A DNA stretch of 64,000 bases, taken from the NCBI RefSeq assembly GCF_031453975.1, contig NZ_JAVDPW010000004.1, forward strand, positions 310,001-374,000, read 5' to 3'. Origin of the DNA: Inquilinus ginsengisoli_A. GTDB taxonomy: Bacteria; Pseudomonadota; Alphaproteobacteria; DSM-16000; Inquilinaceae. Below, one piece after another: positions 34,001 to 42,253 of this stretch; the stretch's first letter is position 1; each line of letters opens with the position of its first letter. Below the pieces are notes generated by a model that searched no databases, was not told the origin of the DNA, and was given only the letters and a program-made list of their open reading frames with translations. The position numbers were made by a program, and so were the translations under genes.

Positions 34001-35113
34001 TCAAGCCGACGCGGCGGCCAGGATCTCGTCGAACGCCCCATGCAGGCCGGAGGCCTGGAAGCTGAGCCGGTTGCCCGAGCCGGTGTTGGTCACCAGCGCC
34101 GCGCTGATGCCGGTCGCCGGATCATGCTGCATCACCGAGACATAGCCCGGCAGGCTGCCCTGGTGGCCCAGGGTCATCCGGCCGGCATAGGAGGACAGGA
34201 ACAGACCGGCCCCGGATTCCCGCATCCGCGTGCCCGGGAAGCCGGCGGGCCAGCGGTTCTCCGCCATCTCCTGCAGCCATTCCGGTTCGAACAGCCGGCC
34301 GCCGAACAGCCCGTCGAGGAACAGCGCCATGTCCCGCGGCGTCGCCACCATGTCGCCGGCGGCATAGGCCTCGGAGAACGGGAACAGCGCGGTCGAATCC
34401 TGCAGCGCGTCGGAGGGCTCGAGCACGCCGTTCATGTTCCACATCTCGCCGCCCTGCTCCAGCGGCAGCGGGCCGCCCGGCGGTGGCGGCGGGCGGTGGT
34501 AGTAGCCGCGCACCAGCCGGTCCTCCGGGAAGGCCTCGCCGGCGGCCGAGAAGCTGTCCGCCAGGCCGAGCGGCTGCAGCACCTGGCGCCGCACCTGCGC
34601 CGCCAGCGTGCCGCCGGTCAGCTTCTCGATCAGCATGCCGGCCAGGACATAGCCGGTGTTGCTGTAGGAGCAGCGTTGCCCCGGCTCCTCCTGCGGCCGC
34701 ACCCGGAAGGCAAGGTCGACGATCTCCTGCGGCGCCCAGACCCGGCCGGGCATCATCGGGATGTCGAACTCGAATTCCGGCAGGCCGCTGCGGTGGTTGA
34801 CCAGCTGGCGCACCTGGATCTGCCCGCCCTTGGGCAGGTCCGGGAACCATTCCGCCACCGGCTGGTCGAGCGGCACCACCCCGGCCCGCGCCAGCCGCAT
34901 CAGCGTGGCGGCGACGAAGGTCTTGGTGCAGCTGCCGTTCTTGAACAGATGGTGCGGTTCGACCGCATTCCCCCGCTCCCGGTCGGCCAGGCCGGCGCAG
35001 ACCGTCAGCAGCGCATCGCCAGGCATCACCACTGCGACCGAAGCGCCGACGATGCCCTTGGCCACGAAGTCGTCGAGAATATCCTTGATCGCCGTTGTCA
35101 CATCGCTTGCCAT
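34001..35113 (-). CDS. class C beta-lactamase-fold serine hydrolase
   Basis: A 370-residue penicillin-binding-fold hydrolase. The nucleophile motif is GSCTKTF (Ser61, Lys64), the YSN tyrosine motif is in CSYSNTGYVLAG, and LGHQGSLPGYVS gives the HxG third motif. No signal peptide is visible, so it is probably cytosolic, unlike true AmpC. Relatives include D-aminopeptidases, DD-peptidases and esterases. The gene starts 19 bp after the peptide-binding protein gene on the same strand, suggesting it acts on the imported compound, for example a D-amino-acid peptide. Confidence 0.85.
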   Translation of the reverse strand: MASDVTTAIKDILDDFVAKGIVGASVAVVMPGDALLTVCAGLADRERGNAVEPHHLFKNGSCTKTFVAATLMRLARAGVVPLDQPVAEWFPDLPKGGQIQVRQLVNHRSGLPEFEFDIPMMPGRVWAPQEIVDLAFRVRPQEEPGQRCSYSNTGYVLAGMLIEKLTGGTLAAQVRRQVLQPLGLADSFSAAGEAFPEDRLVRGYYHRPPPPPGGPLPLEQGGEMWNMNGVLEPSDALQDSTALFPFSEAYAAGDMVATPRDMALFLDGLFGGRLFEPEWLQEMAENRWPAGFPGTRMRESGAGLFLSSYAGRMTLGHQGSLPGYVSVMQHDPATGISAALVTNTGSGNRLSFQASGLHGAFDEILAAASA

Positions 35114-35132
35114 GCTGCCTCTCCCCGCCCGG

Positions 35133-36722
35133 CTATTCCGCCAGGTCGAGCTTGGAGAAATTCTGCCGGCCGAACGGGTCGAGCACGTAGTTCAGCACGT
35201 TCTTGCGGATCGGCATCGAGACGATCGAGCTGGCGATCGGCACCAGCGGCACCTGGTCCTCCACGATCTGCTGCGCCTTGACGTAAAGCTCGGTCCGCCT
35301 GGCCTGGTCGGTGGTGCTGCGCGCCTCGTCCAGCAGGGCGTTGAACGGCTTGTCGCACCACTTCATGCGGTTCTGTTCGCCGCAGGCCAGGACGAAGGTC
35401 AGGGTGTTGTCGGGGTCGCCATTGTCGCTGGTGCCGCCCAGCAGCAGCGCGTCATGCTCGCCCGCCTGGGTGCGGTTGAGATAGGCACCCCATTCCATGC
35501 TGACGATCTCGGCCTTCACCCCGATCGCCGCCCAGTCGGCCTGGATCAGCTCCGCCATCCGCCGGGCGTCGGGGTTGTAGGGCCGTGACACCGGCATCGC
35601 CCACAGGGACAGCGAGAAGCCGTCGGGATAGCCGGCCTCGGCCAGCAGCGCCTTGGCCGCCTTGGGGTCGTAGGCGTAGCCCTTGAGATCCTTCGCCGCG
35701 CCCCATTCGACCGGCGACAGCGCCGAATTCACCAGCGTGCCGGCGCCCTGGTACACCGCCTCGACGATCGCCTGGCGGTTGATCGCCATGGCCAGGGCGC
35801 GCCGCACCCTGACGTCGCCGAGCGGCTTCTTCTCCAGGTTGAAGCCGAGATAGCCGAGATTGTCGCCCGGGCGCTGCAGCACCGTGATGTTCGGGTCCTG
35901 CTTCAGCTGCGGCACCGCCGAGGCCAGCGGCTGGGTGGTGATCTGGCATTCCCCCGCCTGCAGCTTGGACACCCGCACCGTCGCGTCCGGGGTGATGTCG
36001 AACACCAGCGTGTCGATCGGCGGCTTGCCGTCCCAATAGTCGGGGTTGGCCTTGTAGCGGATGCGCGAATCCGGGTCGTAGGCCTGCAGCACGAAGGGCC
36101 CGGTGCCGACCGGCGTCTGGTCCAGCGCCTCCGGCGTGCCCTTGGCCACCATCGCCTGCGCCATCTCAAGCGACTGGATCGAGGCGAAGTCGAGCGCGAT
36201 GGTCGCCAGGAAGGTGGCGTTGGGGGCCTTGAGGGTGAAGCGGACGGTGAGGTCATCGACCTTGTCGATCGACTGCAGCATGGCCCCCAGACCCAGCGCC
36301 TCGAAATATTCGTAGCTGCTGCCGCCCAGGGTGTGGAACGGGTTGTCCGCCCGCCATTGCCGGTCGAAGGAATAGACCACGTCGTCGGCGGTCAGGGGCC
36401 GGGTCGGGGTGAAGGCGGCATTGGCCGCGAACTTGACGTCCGGGCGCAGGTGGAAGGTGTAGATCCGGCCGTCGTCGGAGATCTCCCAGCGCTCGGCCAG
36501 GGACGGGGTGATCTCGGTGGTGCCCGGCTTGAACCGGACCAGCCGGTCATAGACCGTGCGCGCCACCGCATCCATGGTGGAGTCCGCGCTGGCGAACATC
36601 GGGTTGAAGCTCTCCGGGCTGGCCTCGGAGCAATAGACCAGCGTCTTCGCCGCCGCCGGCAGCCCCGGCGCCGCCAGCGTGATCAAGGCCGCCGCGACCA
36701 GCGACCGTCGCACCATCGACAT
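35133..36722 (-). CDS. periplasmic dipeptide/oligopeptide-binding protein (DppA-like)
   Basis: A 529-residue family 5 solute-binding protein. The signal peptide (MVRRSLVAAALITLAAPG, cleavage near AAA) is followed by LVYCSEASPESFNPMF, the usual SLAERWEISDDGRIYTFHLRPDVKF pattern split by turns, RRALAMAINRQAI and a C-terminal disulfide pair (LACGEQNRMKWC). I start at 36722 because GGAG lies six bases upstream; an ATG at 36740 is in frame. No permease or ATPase genes are adjacent, so it must use components encoded elsewhere. Pairing with the downstream serine hydrolase suggests uptake then cleavage. Confidence 0.9.
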   Translation of the reverse strand: MSMVRRSLVAAALITLAAPGLPAAAKTLVYCSEASPESFNPMFASADSTMDAVARTVYDRLVRFKPGTTEITPSLAERWEISDDGRIYTFHLRPDVKFAANAAFTPTRPLTADDVVYSFDRQWRADNPFHTLGGSSYEYFEALGLGAMLQSIDKVDDLTVRFTLKAPNATFLATIALDFASIQSLEMAQAMVAKGTPEALDQTPVGTGPFVLQAYDPDSRIRYKANPDYWDGKPPIDTLVFDITPDATVRVSKLQAGECQITTQPLASAVPQLKQDPNITVLQRPGDNLGYLGFNLEKKPLGDVRVRRALAMAINRQAIVEAVYQGAGTLVNSALSPVEWGAAKDLKGYAYDPKAAKALLAEAGYPDGFSLSLWAMPVSRPYNPDARRMAELIQADWAAIGVKAEIVSMEWGAYLNRTQAGEHDALLLGGTSDNGDPDNTLTFVLACGEQNRMKWCDKPFNALLDEARSTTDQARRTELYVKAQQIVEDQVPLVPIASSIVSMPIRKNVLNYVLDPFGRQNFSKLDLAE

Positions 36723-36800
36723 GTCCGTCTCCCTGCTCATGGTGAGCGCCGGCCGCTTGCGGCTTCGGCAGCGTTATTTTTCTGAAGCGTCAATATTTTT

Positions 36801-36830
36801 ACTATGCTGCAAGCGAATTTTCAGTGTCAA
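36801..36830 (-). promoter_or_regulatory. sigma-70-type promoter candidate for the peptide-binding protein gene
   Basis: On the minus strand TTGACA (36830-36825) and CATAGT (36806-36801) are separated by 18 bp, about 80 bp upstream of the start at 36722. CAAGCGA occurs twice on the plus strand (36810-36816 and 36828-36834), 18 bp apart around the promoter, and could be regulator half-sites. Confidence 0.5.
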
Positions 36831-36982
36831 GCGAGCTTGGCAATGCCCCTTCAGGGAACCGCCCGGACCACTGTTCCGTTAGTGGTTAGCCGCCCTGCCG
36901 CGGCCGCTTCGCCACGTTTCGCGCCTGATCCGCGGGATGTGGCACGTGATCGCTGCACCATTCTGTGCCGGAGGGAGCTGCC

Positions 36983-37690
36983 ATGTCGCCGCACGACCTG
37001 AATGTGAAGCTCGACACCCACGAGCCGCAGCTCAAGATCCTGGACCCCGAGCTGCTCGACTACATCCAACGGCGCCGGGTCGAGGATGTCGTCTTCCCCG
37101 CGGGCGCTACCATCATGCTGGAGGGCGATGTCAACCCGCCGCTGTACAGCGTCACCGAAGGCTGGGCGATCCGCTACAAGACGCTGCAGGACGGCCGACG
37201 GCAGATCCTGTCCTTCATCCTGCCGGGCGACGTGATCGGCTTCCAGGCGCAGTTCTTCGAGAACGCGGTCACCTCGATCGAGGCGGTCACCGACGTCTCG
37301 CTCTGCGTCGTCGCCTATCGCGACATCGCCGACCTCTACCAGACCCAGCCGGACATCGCCTTCCGCTTCGCCGCCCTGGCGGCAGACCAGAAGCGCCAGA
37401 TGGAGGAGCAACTGCTGTCGATCGGCCAGCGCACCGCGCTGGAGCGGGTGTCGGCGCTGATCCTCGACATCCACAACCGCGCCGAGGCGCGCGACATGAA
37501 GCAGGCCGGCAGCATCCCCTTCCCGGTGACGCAGCAGCACGTCGCCGATGCGCTCGGCATCTCCCTGGTGCATGCCAACCGGACCCTGAAGCGGCTGCAG
37601 CGCGACGGGCTGTTCCGGATCAAGGGCCGCCGGCTGGAGATGCTGGACGCCGCCGCACTGGAGCAGGTGGCGCAGAAGCCGACGAGCTGA
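36983..37690 (+). CDS. Crp/Fnr-family transcription regulator
   Basis: A 235-residue regulator with an N-terminal cyclic-nucleotide-binding-like barrel (FPAGATIMLEGDVNPPLYSVTEG; RQILSFILPGDVIGF) split by usual turns, a dimerisation helix, and a C-terminal winged helix with VTQQHVADALGISLVHANRTLKRL as recognition region. Only one cysteine is present, so it cannot hold an Fnr-type iron-sulfur cluster. The ligand is unknown. ATG at 36983 follows GGAGGGAG by five bases; a GTG six codons earlier is also in frame. It is divergent from the peptide-binding protein gene and might control it. Confidence 0.9.
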   Translation: MSPHDLNVKLDTHEPQLKILDPELLDYIQRRRVEDVVFPAGATIMLEGDVNPPLYSVTEGWAIRYKTLQDGRRQILSFILPGDVIGFQAQFFENAVTSIEAVTDVSLCVVAYRDIADLYQTQPDIAFRFAALAADQKRQMEEQLLSIGQRTALERVSALILDIHNRAEARDMKQAGSIPFPVTQQHVADALGISLVHANRTLKRLQRDGLFRIKGRRLEMLDAAALEQVAQKPTS

Positions 37691-37698
37691 ACCGGGGG

Positions 37699-38079
37699 CT
37701 AGGCCGCCTCGGCGGTCGGCGGCACATAGGCCTGGCGCGCGGCACGCACCGCGCCGTGATGCTCGTCGGCCCAGCGCACCAGGGCGTCGAGCGGCTCCAT
37801 CAGCGATTGCCCCAGCGGCGTCAGCGCGTAATCGACCCGGGGCGGGATGGTCGGGTGCACCGTGCGCGTCACCAGCCCGTCCTGCTCCAGCCGGCGCAGC
37901 GTCTGTGCCAGCATGCGCTGGGAGATGTCGCCGATCGTGCGCTTCACCACGGTGAAGCGCATCGCCCCCGGGGCCAACGTCCGCAGCACCAGCAGGCTCC
38001 AGCGGTCGCCGAGCCGGTCCAGCACATTGCGGATCGGACAGGGGTGCAGTCCGTCATCCACCAGCTTGCGCGCAACCAT
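37699..38079 (-). CDS. HxlR-family transcription regulator
   Basis: A 126-residue winged-helix regulator. The family N-terminus is present as CPIRNVLDRLGDRWSLLVLRTLAPG, followed by RFTVVKRTIGDISQRMLAQTLRRLEQDGLV with the wing HPTIPPRVDYALTPLGQSL (split by loops). HxlR proteins often sense electrophiles through cysteines; the single Cys here is at residue 14 in the classic position. GGAG is six bases upstream of the ATG at 38079. No divergent target gene is adjacent; the next gene on the plus strand begins 400 bp away. Confidence 0.92.
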   Translation of the reverse strand: MVARKLVDDGLHPCPIRNVLDRLGDRWSLLVLRTLAPGAMRFTVVKRTIGDISQRMLAQTLRRLEQDGLVTRTVHPTIPPRVDYALTPLGQSLMEPLDALVRWADEHHGAVRAARQAYVPPTAEAA

Positions 38080-38477
38080 CGGCCGCTCCTCACTCCACGT
38101 CCCGGCATCGGTATCATATCGTAACCGACCGCTGAAACGGAACCGCCTCCAGATCTCGGGAGACCACCATTCGCACGGAAAGGTCGGCCTGCGCCGGGTC
38201 GGGCGCAGGCCGGGAAGGCCCCTAGCCCATCGCCGCTCGTCGCGACCGCCGGAGATCGGAGGGAACGCGGTCGCCTGTCGGCTTGGCTCCAGAATCACGA
38301 CAGGACGGGCCGCGGGCAATCCCCCCAAAACACGGGATCTTGACAGCGCGGCCGGGTGGGACAGGGGCCAGCGAAGCCCATCGAACCGGTTGAAAAATGA
38401 AGGATATTTCACTGGGAACCCTGCCCCGACAAATCCTATTCCCTTGCCGAGAGCCCGCAGCAAGGGAGCTTTGAATC
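38080..38477. other. 398-bp intergenic region with one perfect GC hairpin
   Basis: No gene is supported. GGCCTGCGCC (38186-38195) and GGCGCAGGCC (38202-38211) form a perfect 10-bp stem with a 6-nt loop and no U-tract. GGAACC near 38417 precedes the stress-protein gene and resembles the -35 of the alphaproteobacterial general-stress sigma factor EcfG, but I see no matching CGTT -10 at the right spacing. Confidence 0.45.
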
Positions 38478-38789
38478 ATGGCGGACACCCAAACCCAACA
38501 TCGCGGCGGCGCCGGAAACTTCGCCCGGAACCGGGAGCGCGCGGCGGAAGCGGGTCGGAAGGGCGGCCAGAGGAGCGGCGGCAATTTCGCCAACGATCCG
38601 GCCCGGGCGTCGGAGGCCGGCCGCAAGGGCGGCCAGCAGAGCGGCGGCAACTTCAAGAACGATCCGGAGCGCGCGGCGGCGGCCGGCCGCAAGGGCGGCC
38701 AGGAGAGCGGCGGCAATTTCGCCAATGACCGGGAGCGCGCCGCCCAGGCGGGGCGCAAGGGCGGCCAGTCGGGCCACGGGACGCATTGA
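38478..38789 (+). CDS. KGG-repeat stress protein (YciG/GsiB/con-10-like)
   Basis: A 103-residue hydrophilic protein made of four repeats of about 22 residues with the core RERAAEAGRKGGQ-SGGNF. The first three end SGGNFA or SGGNFK, and the last is truncated to SGHGTH. No hydrophobic core, cysteine or membrane segment is seen, so it is probably disordered in solution. Relatives are induced by starvation, desiccation or general stress and are thought to protect macromolecules. The gene stands alone with GGGAG upstream of the ATG. Confidence 0.9.
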   Translation: MADTQTQHRGGAGNFARNRERAAEAGRKGGQRSGGNFANDPARASEAGRKGGQQSGGNFKNDPERAAAAGRKGGQESGGNFANDRERAAQAGRKGGQSGHGTH

Positions 38790-38806
38790 CGACAGCGATG
38801 TGATGC

Positions 38807-38830
38807 CAGGGCAGGCTTGGGCCTGCCCTG
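38807..38830. terminator. bidirectional terminator-like hairpin between convergent genes
   Basis: CAGGGCAGGC (38807-38816) pairs perfectly with GCCTGCCCTG (38821-38830) around a TTGG loop. It lies between the stop of the KGG protein (38789) and the stop of the DUF2934 gene on the opposite strand (38861). There is no U-tract on either side. Confidence 0.6.
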
Positions 38831-38860
38831 CCCTGTCCAGGCCGGATGCGGCGCCGGCCG

Positions 38861-39085
38861 CTATTCCCTGACCGGTCGATCGGTCAATTCAATCTCCGCC
38901 CGCCGCCAATGCTCATCGGCATGGCCCTTGGGGCAGCCCTCTTCCCGCCAGATCTCGTGCGCGCGCTCGCGGATGCGATCCGTGTCGCCCGGACCATCCG
39001 GGGACACCGGCATCTCCTCGAAGGGCTCGTTGGGGTCGACCGTCCTGGTATCGGGGCTCTCGCCTCTGCTTCGCCTGGTCGCCAT
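38861..39085 (-). CDS. DUF2934 small protein
   Basis: A 74-residue protein. The N-terminal half is a charged, probably disordered stretch (SRGESPDTRTVDPNEPFEE). The C-terminal half RIRERAHEIWREEGCPKGHADEHW is the DUF2934 motif, a short helical hairpin with the conserved Trp and Gly. Function is unknown; these genes often accompany stress-related genes, and here a KGG-repeat protein is next door on the other strand. AAGGAA lies seven bases before the ATG. Confidence 0.85.
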   Translation of the reverse strand: MATRRSRGESPDTRTVDPNEPFEEMPVSPDGPGDTDRIRERAHEIWREEGCPKGHADEHWRRAEIELTDRPVRE

Positions 39086-39157
39086 GGCTGTTCCTTCCTG
39101 GCCGTCTGCCAGGGAAACAGGAACCGGCAGCGGGAGGTTCCGGTCGCGATCCCGGAG

Positions 39158-40057
39158 TCAGAGGAAGCGATGGCCCGCCGCGGCGTCGGCGCAGGGCACC
39201 GGCTCGCACTGCAGGGTGACATGGCCGATGTCGAACCCCTCATGCAGCATCGTCCGGGCCTGGTCCAGCAGGGCCGGGATCGCGACGGTGTCGCCCGGCA
39301 CCACCAGATGGGCGGTCAGCGAGATCCGGCCCCCTGTCAGGGCCCAGACATGCATGTCGTGGACGTCGGTGACGCCGGGCAGCGCCCGCAGCGCTTGCGC
39401 CACCGCCGCCGGGTCGATGCCGTCGGGCACGCCTTCGAGCAGGATGTTCACGCTCTGGCGCAGCAGGATCCAGGTGCGCGGCAGCACCCAGAAGCCGATC
39501 GCGACGGCGATCAGCGAATCCACCCATTCCCACCCGGTCAGCCGGATGACGATCGCGGCCACGATCACGCCGACCGAGCCGAGCAGGTCGCTCAGCACCT
39601 CGAAATAGGCGCCCTTCACGTTCAGGCTGGCGTCGCGCTTGGACCGCAGCATCCAGACCGAGAACAGGTTCACCAGCAGGCCGAGGCCCGCGATCACCAG
39701 CATCGCGGTGGAGTTGACCTCGGTCGGCTCGCTCAGGCGGCGCCAAGCCTCGTAGAGGATGTAGAGGGCGACGCCGAACAGCAACAGGGCGTTGAACGCC
39801 GCCGCCAGGATCTCGAACCGCTCATAGCCGAAGCTGCGCCGCGCATCCGGCGGCCGCCGGCCGATGCGGATGGCCACGATGGCGATGGACAGCCCGATCA
39901 CGTCGGTCGCCATATGCGCCGCGTCGGAAATCAGCGCCAGGCTGCCGGTGACGAGACCGCCGACGATCTCCGCCACCATGAAACCCGCGGTGGGCAGCAG
40001 CGCGATCCACAGGCTGCGCTCATTGCCGTCGCGGTCGGCGCCGTGACTCCCGCCCAT
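39158..40057 (-). CDS. cation diffusion facilitator (CDF) metal exporter
   Basis: A 299-residue CDF protein with six membrane helices and a C-terminal cytosolic ferredoxin-like domain (VTDVHDMHVWALTGGRISLTAH across 230-252). The helix-2 metal site reads SDAAHMATD (HxxxD). The helix-5 site reads FEVLSDLLGSVG, with Glu where zinc-selective members often have His (ExxxD rather than HxxxD). FGYERFEILAA between them is typical. It probably exports zinc, cobalt or a related divalent ion by proton antiport; exact selectivity is open because of the Glu. Confidence 0.92.
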   Translation of the reverse strand: MGGSHGADRDGNERSLWIALLPTAGFMVAEIVGGLVTGSLALISDAAHMATDVIGLSIAIVAIRIGRRPPDARRSFGYERFEILAAAFNALLLFGVALYILYEAWRRLSEPTEVNSTAMLVIAGLGLLVNLFSVWMLRSKRDASLNVKGAYFEVLSDLLGSVGVIVAAIVIRLTGWEWVDSLIAVAIGFWVLPRTWILLRQSVNILLEGVPDGIDPAAVAQALRALPGVTDVHDMHVWALTGGRISLTAHLVVPGDTVAIPALLDQARTMLHEGFDIGHVTLQCEPVPCADAAAGHRFL

Positions 40058-40119
40058 CCCTCAGCCTCTCCCTGCTCGACAGCCCAGCCGGCCCGGGACG
40101 GGGCCGGCCGGGGGTCGCG

Positions 40120-40821
40120 TCAGGCCAGGAGCGGCATCATCGCCGCCACCAGCGGATGGCGGACGATGTCCTGGGTGGTCAGCCGCACCACGGCGATGCC
40201 GTCCAACGGTTGCAGCCGTCGCGCCGCTTCCTCCAGTCCCGACAGGCCGGGCAGCAGGTCGGTCTGGTCGGGGTCGCCGGTGATGACCATGGTCGAATGC
40301 CAGCCCAGGCGGGTCAGCAGCATCTTGAGCTGCTGGAAGGTCATGTTCTGAGCCTCGTCGACGATGACGAAGCTGCGCGAGATGGTGCGGCCGCGCATAT
40401 AGGCCAGCGGCGCGATCTCGACGATGCCTTCCTTGGTCATCTGGCGCACCTGCTTGGCGCCGAGACGGTCGGACAGCGCGTCGTAGATCGGGCGCATCCA
40501 GGGGTCCATCTTCTCGTTGATGTCGCCCGGGAGATAGCCGAGGCTTTCCCCTGCCTCGACCACCGGCCGGGTGATGACGATGCGGCTGACCCGCTCCGCA
40601 TTCAGCGCCTCGACGGCCTTGGACACCGCCAGATAAGTCTTGCCCGTCCCCGCCGGCCCGAGCGCCAGGGTCATGGCATGGCCTTCGATCGCCTTCATCA
40701 GGACTTCCTGGTTGGCGGTCCGTGGCTTGACCGTCTTCAGGTAGCTCTGCTCCCGGAAATCATCATCAAATCCCTCGTTGATCGGGACGATACGGGCGGT
40801 GGAAGCGCTGCGTTTGACCAT
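40120..40821 (-). CDS. PhoH-family ATPase
   Basis: A 233-residue PhoH domain protein. Walker A is LGPAGTGKTYLA (about 52-63), Walker B is VIVDEAQNMT (about 155), with the conserved ITRPVVEAGESLGYLPGD, MRGRTI and ITGDPDQTDLL. It is a short single-domain form without the N-terminal KH-like or PIN domains of other PhoH proteins. The family is RNA-associated and often phosphate-regulated. The frame is open to 40959, but the protein begins at the ATG at 40821, where AGGA lies upstream. Confidence 0.9.
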   Translation of the reverse strand: MVKRSASTARIVPINEGFDDDFREQSYLKTVKPRTANQEVLMKAIEGHAMTLALGPAGTGKTYLAVSKAVEALNAERVSRIVITRPVVEAGESLGYLPGDINEKMDPWMRPIYDALSDRLGAKQVRQMTKEGIVEIAPLAYMRGRTISRSFVIVDEAQNMTFQQLKMLLTRLGWHSTMVITGDPDQTDLLPGLSGLEEAARRLQPLDGIAVVRLTTQDIVRHPLVAAMMPLLA

Positions 40822-41215
40822 GGTACGTCGTCCTTTGCTCTCGCGTGCATCCTCGAAGAGAGGATCCCAGACACCGCCTCCTTCACAGGGAGATCTCATC
40901 GGCCGAGTGCTCCTTCGGGTCGGGTGGAACAGGACAGGTGGCGGATCGGAAGCCGACATCCAGACGCAAAAAACGCCCCGGCAAGGGGGCGTTCGAACGA
41001 ATGTCGATGCTGAGTCTGGCCCAGGTCGGGGCTGGGAAGCGGTTGGTTATGCCAGGCTGCTGCCCCTTGCATGTCACCTTTCCGATCACAGACGACGGAA
41101 ATCACGTCGTCGGATTCAGGGTCTCATCAACGCTCTTGCTGCACCAGCGAAAAGAACGAGCGACATCGAAAATTCATACCAATTGTGGCGGGCTTGCCGC
41201 GACTGAGAACCAGAT
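40822..41215. other. 394-bp intergenic region holding a minus-strand terminator and possible small RNA
   Basis: No protein gene is supported. A minus-strand intrinsic terminator lies at 40966-40993. Upstream of it on that strand, 41111-41091 can form a perfect 7-bp stem (GACGACG/CGTCGTC). The roughly 220 nt between the LysR stop and the terminator could be a long 3' untranslated region or an independent small RNA. The 145 bp nearest phoH should contain its promoter. Confidence 0.45.
40966..40993 (-). terminator. intrinsic terminator on the minus strand
   Basis: Read on the minus strand, AACGCCCC and GGGGCGTT form an 8-bp stem with a 5-nt loop (40993-40972), followed by TTTTTTGCG. It is a well-formed terminator for a transcript coming from the direction of the LysR gene at 41216-42133. 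Confidence 0.8.
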
Positions 41216-42133
41216 CTAGCGGCTGCCACCAGGAAGCGCGTTGGTTCCGGTCGCCAGATCGATGAAGGCGCGCGCCGCCGGCGAGGTCTCGTCATGGCGC
41301 CAGGTCAGCCACATCGTGGTGAAGGCGCCGGGGTCGGTCAGCCGGCGGAACACCACGCCTTCGACCTGGATCCGCTGCAGCGAGGCGGGCAGCAGCGACA
41401 CGCCCAGCCCGGCCGCCACCAGCCCGACGATGGTCGAGACCTCGCGCGCCTCCTGCCCCAGCCGCGGGCTGAAGCCGGCGTCGCGGCACAGGCCGATCAT
41501 CTGGTCGTACAGGCTGGTGCCGGCGTCGCGGGGGTAGCAGACGAAGGATTCACCGGCGAGGTCGGCCAGCGGCATCGGTGCCGGCGCCCCGGCGGCGAGC
41601 GGATGGTCGGCCCGCAGCGCCACCACCAGCGGGTCGCGGAACAGCTCACGCACCGCCAGCGTGTCGGGCACCGGCGGGAAGGTCGGGTTGCGCAGGAAGC
41701 CCACCTGCAGCCGCCGTTCGGCCAGCGCCTCGATCTGCTGCCGGGTGGCCATCTCCTGCAGTTCCAGATGGACGTCGGGATAGGCCTGGCGGAAGGCGAA
41801 GATGGTCTGCGGGATCAGCGTGGTGAAGGGCGCCGAGGCGGTGAAGGCGATGCGGACCTGGCCGATCTCGCCGCGCTGGGCCCGGCGCGCCACCTCGACC
41901 GCCCGGTCCGCCCCGGCCAGCACCAGCCGCGCCTGGTCCACGAACAGCCGCCCGACCTCGGTCAGCGCCACCCGGCGGTTGGTGCGCTCGAACAGCCGCG
42001 CGCCGAGTTCGTCCTCCAGCGCCTGGATCTGCTGGCTGAGAGGCGGCTGCGAGATCCCCAGCCGGGCGGCGGCGCGGCTGAAATGCAGCTCCTCCGCCAG
42101 GGCCACGGCGTAGCGCAGGTGCCTCAGCTCCAT
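41216..42133 (-). CDS. LysR-family regulator, YnfL-like
   Basis: A 305-residue LysR regulator. The winged helix starts MELRHLRYAVALAEELHFSRAAARLGISQPPLSQQI (split by turns), followed by the linker helix and the effector domain with VRIAFTASAPFTTLIPQ and VGLVAAGLGVSLLPASLQRIQ. It resembles E. coli YnfL closely, and the divergent neighbour resembles YnfM, so regulator and exporter are a conserved pair. I start at the ATG at 42133; an in-frame ATG lies eight codons upstream. The ligand is not known. Confidence 0.9.
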   Translation of the reverse strand: MELRHLRYAVALAEELHFSRAAARLGISQPPLSQQIQALEDELGARLFERTNRRVALTEVGRLFVDQARLVLAGADRAVEVARRAQRGEIGQVRIAFTASAPFTTLIPQTIFAFRQAYPDVHLELQEMATRQQIEALAERRLQVGFLRNPTFPPVPDTLAVRELFRDPLVVALRADHPLAAGAPAPMPLADLAGESFVCYPRDAGTSLYDQMIGLCRDAGFSPRLGQEAREVSTIVGLVAAGLGVSLLPASLQRIQVEGVVFRRLTDPGAFTTMWLTWRHDETSPAARAFIDLATGTNALPGGSR

Positions 42134-42253
42134 CCGATCATTCGCCAAGCCTATCAAACATGCCGTGAAACATATTGGACAGTATCAATCGGGGTGGCCA
42201 TGTTTTTGTAGAGACTGGGCGCTGTCTGTCCGCCGCCCGCCTGGAGACCTTCC

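Noticed and set aside
38400..38477. EcfG (general stress sigma) promoter before the KGG-repeat gene
   Set aside because: A GGAACC element exists near 38417 but no CGTT at the required 16-17 bp spacing, so it does not meet the consensus.
38478..38789. Short repeated DNA units that might suggest a CRISPR or satellite array
   Set aside because: The repeats are in frame and encode a four-repeat KGG stress protein; there are no spacers of unique sequence between conserved direct repeats.
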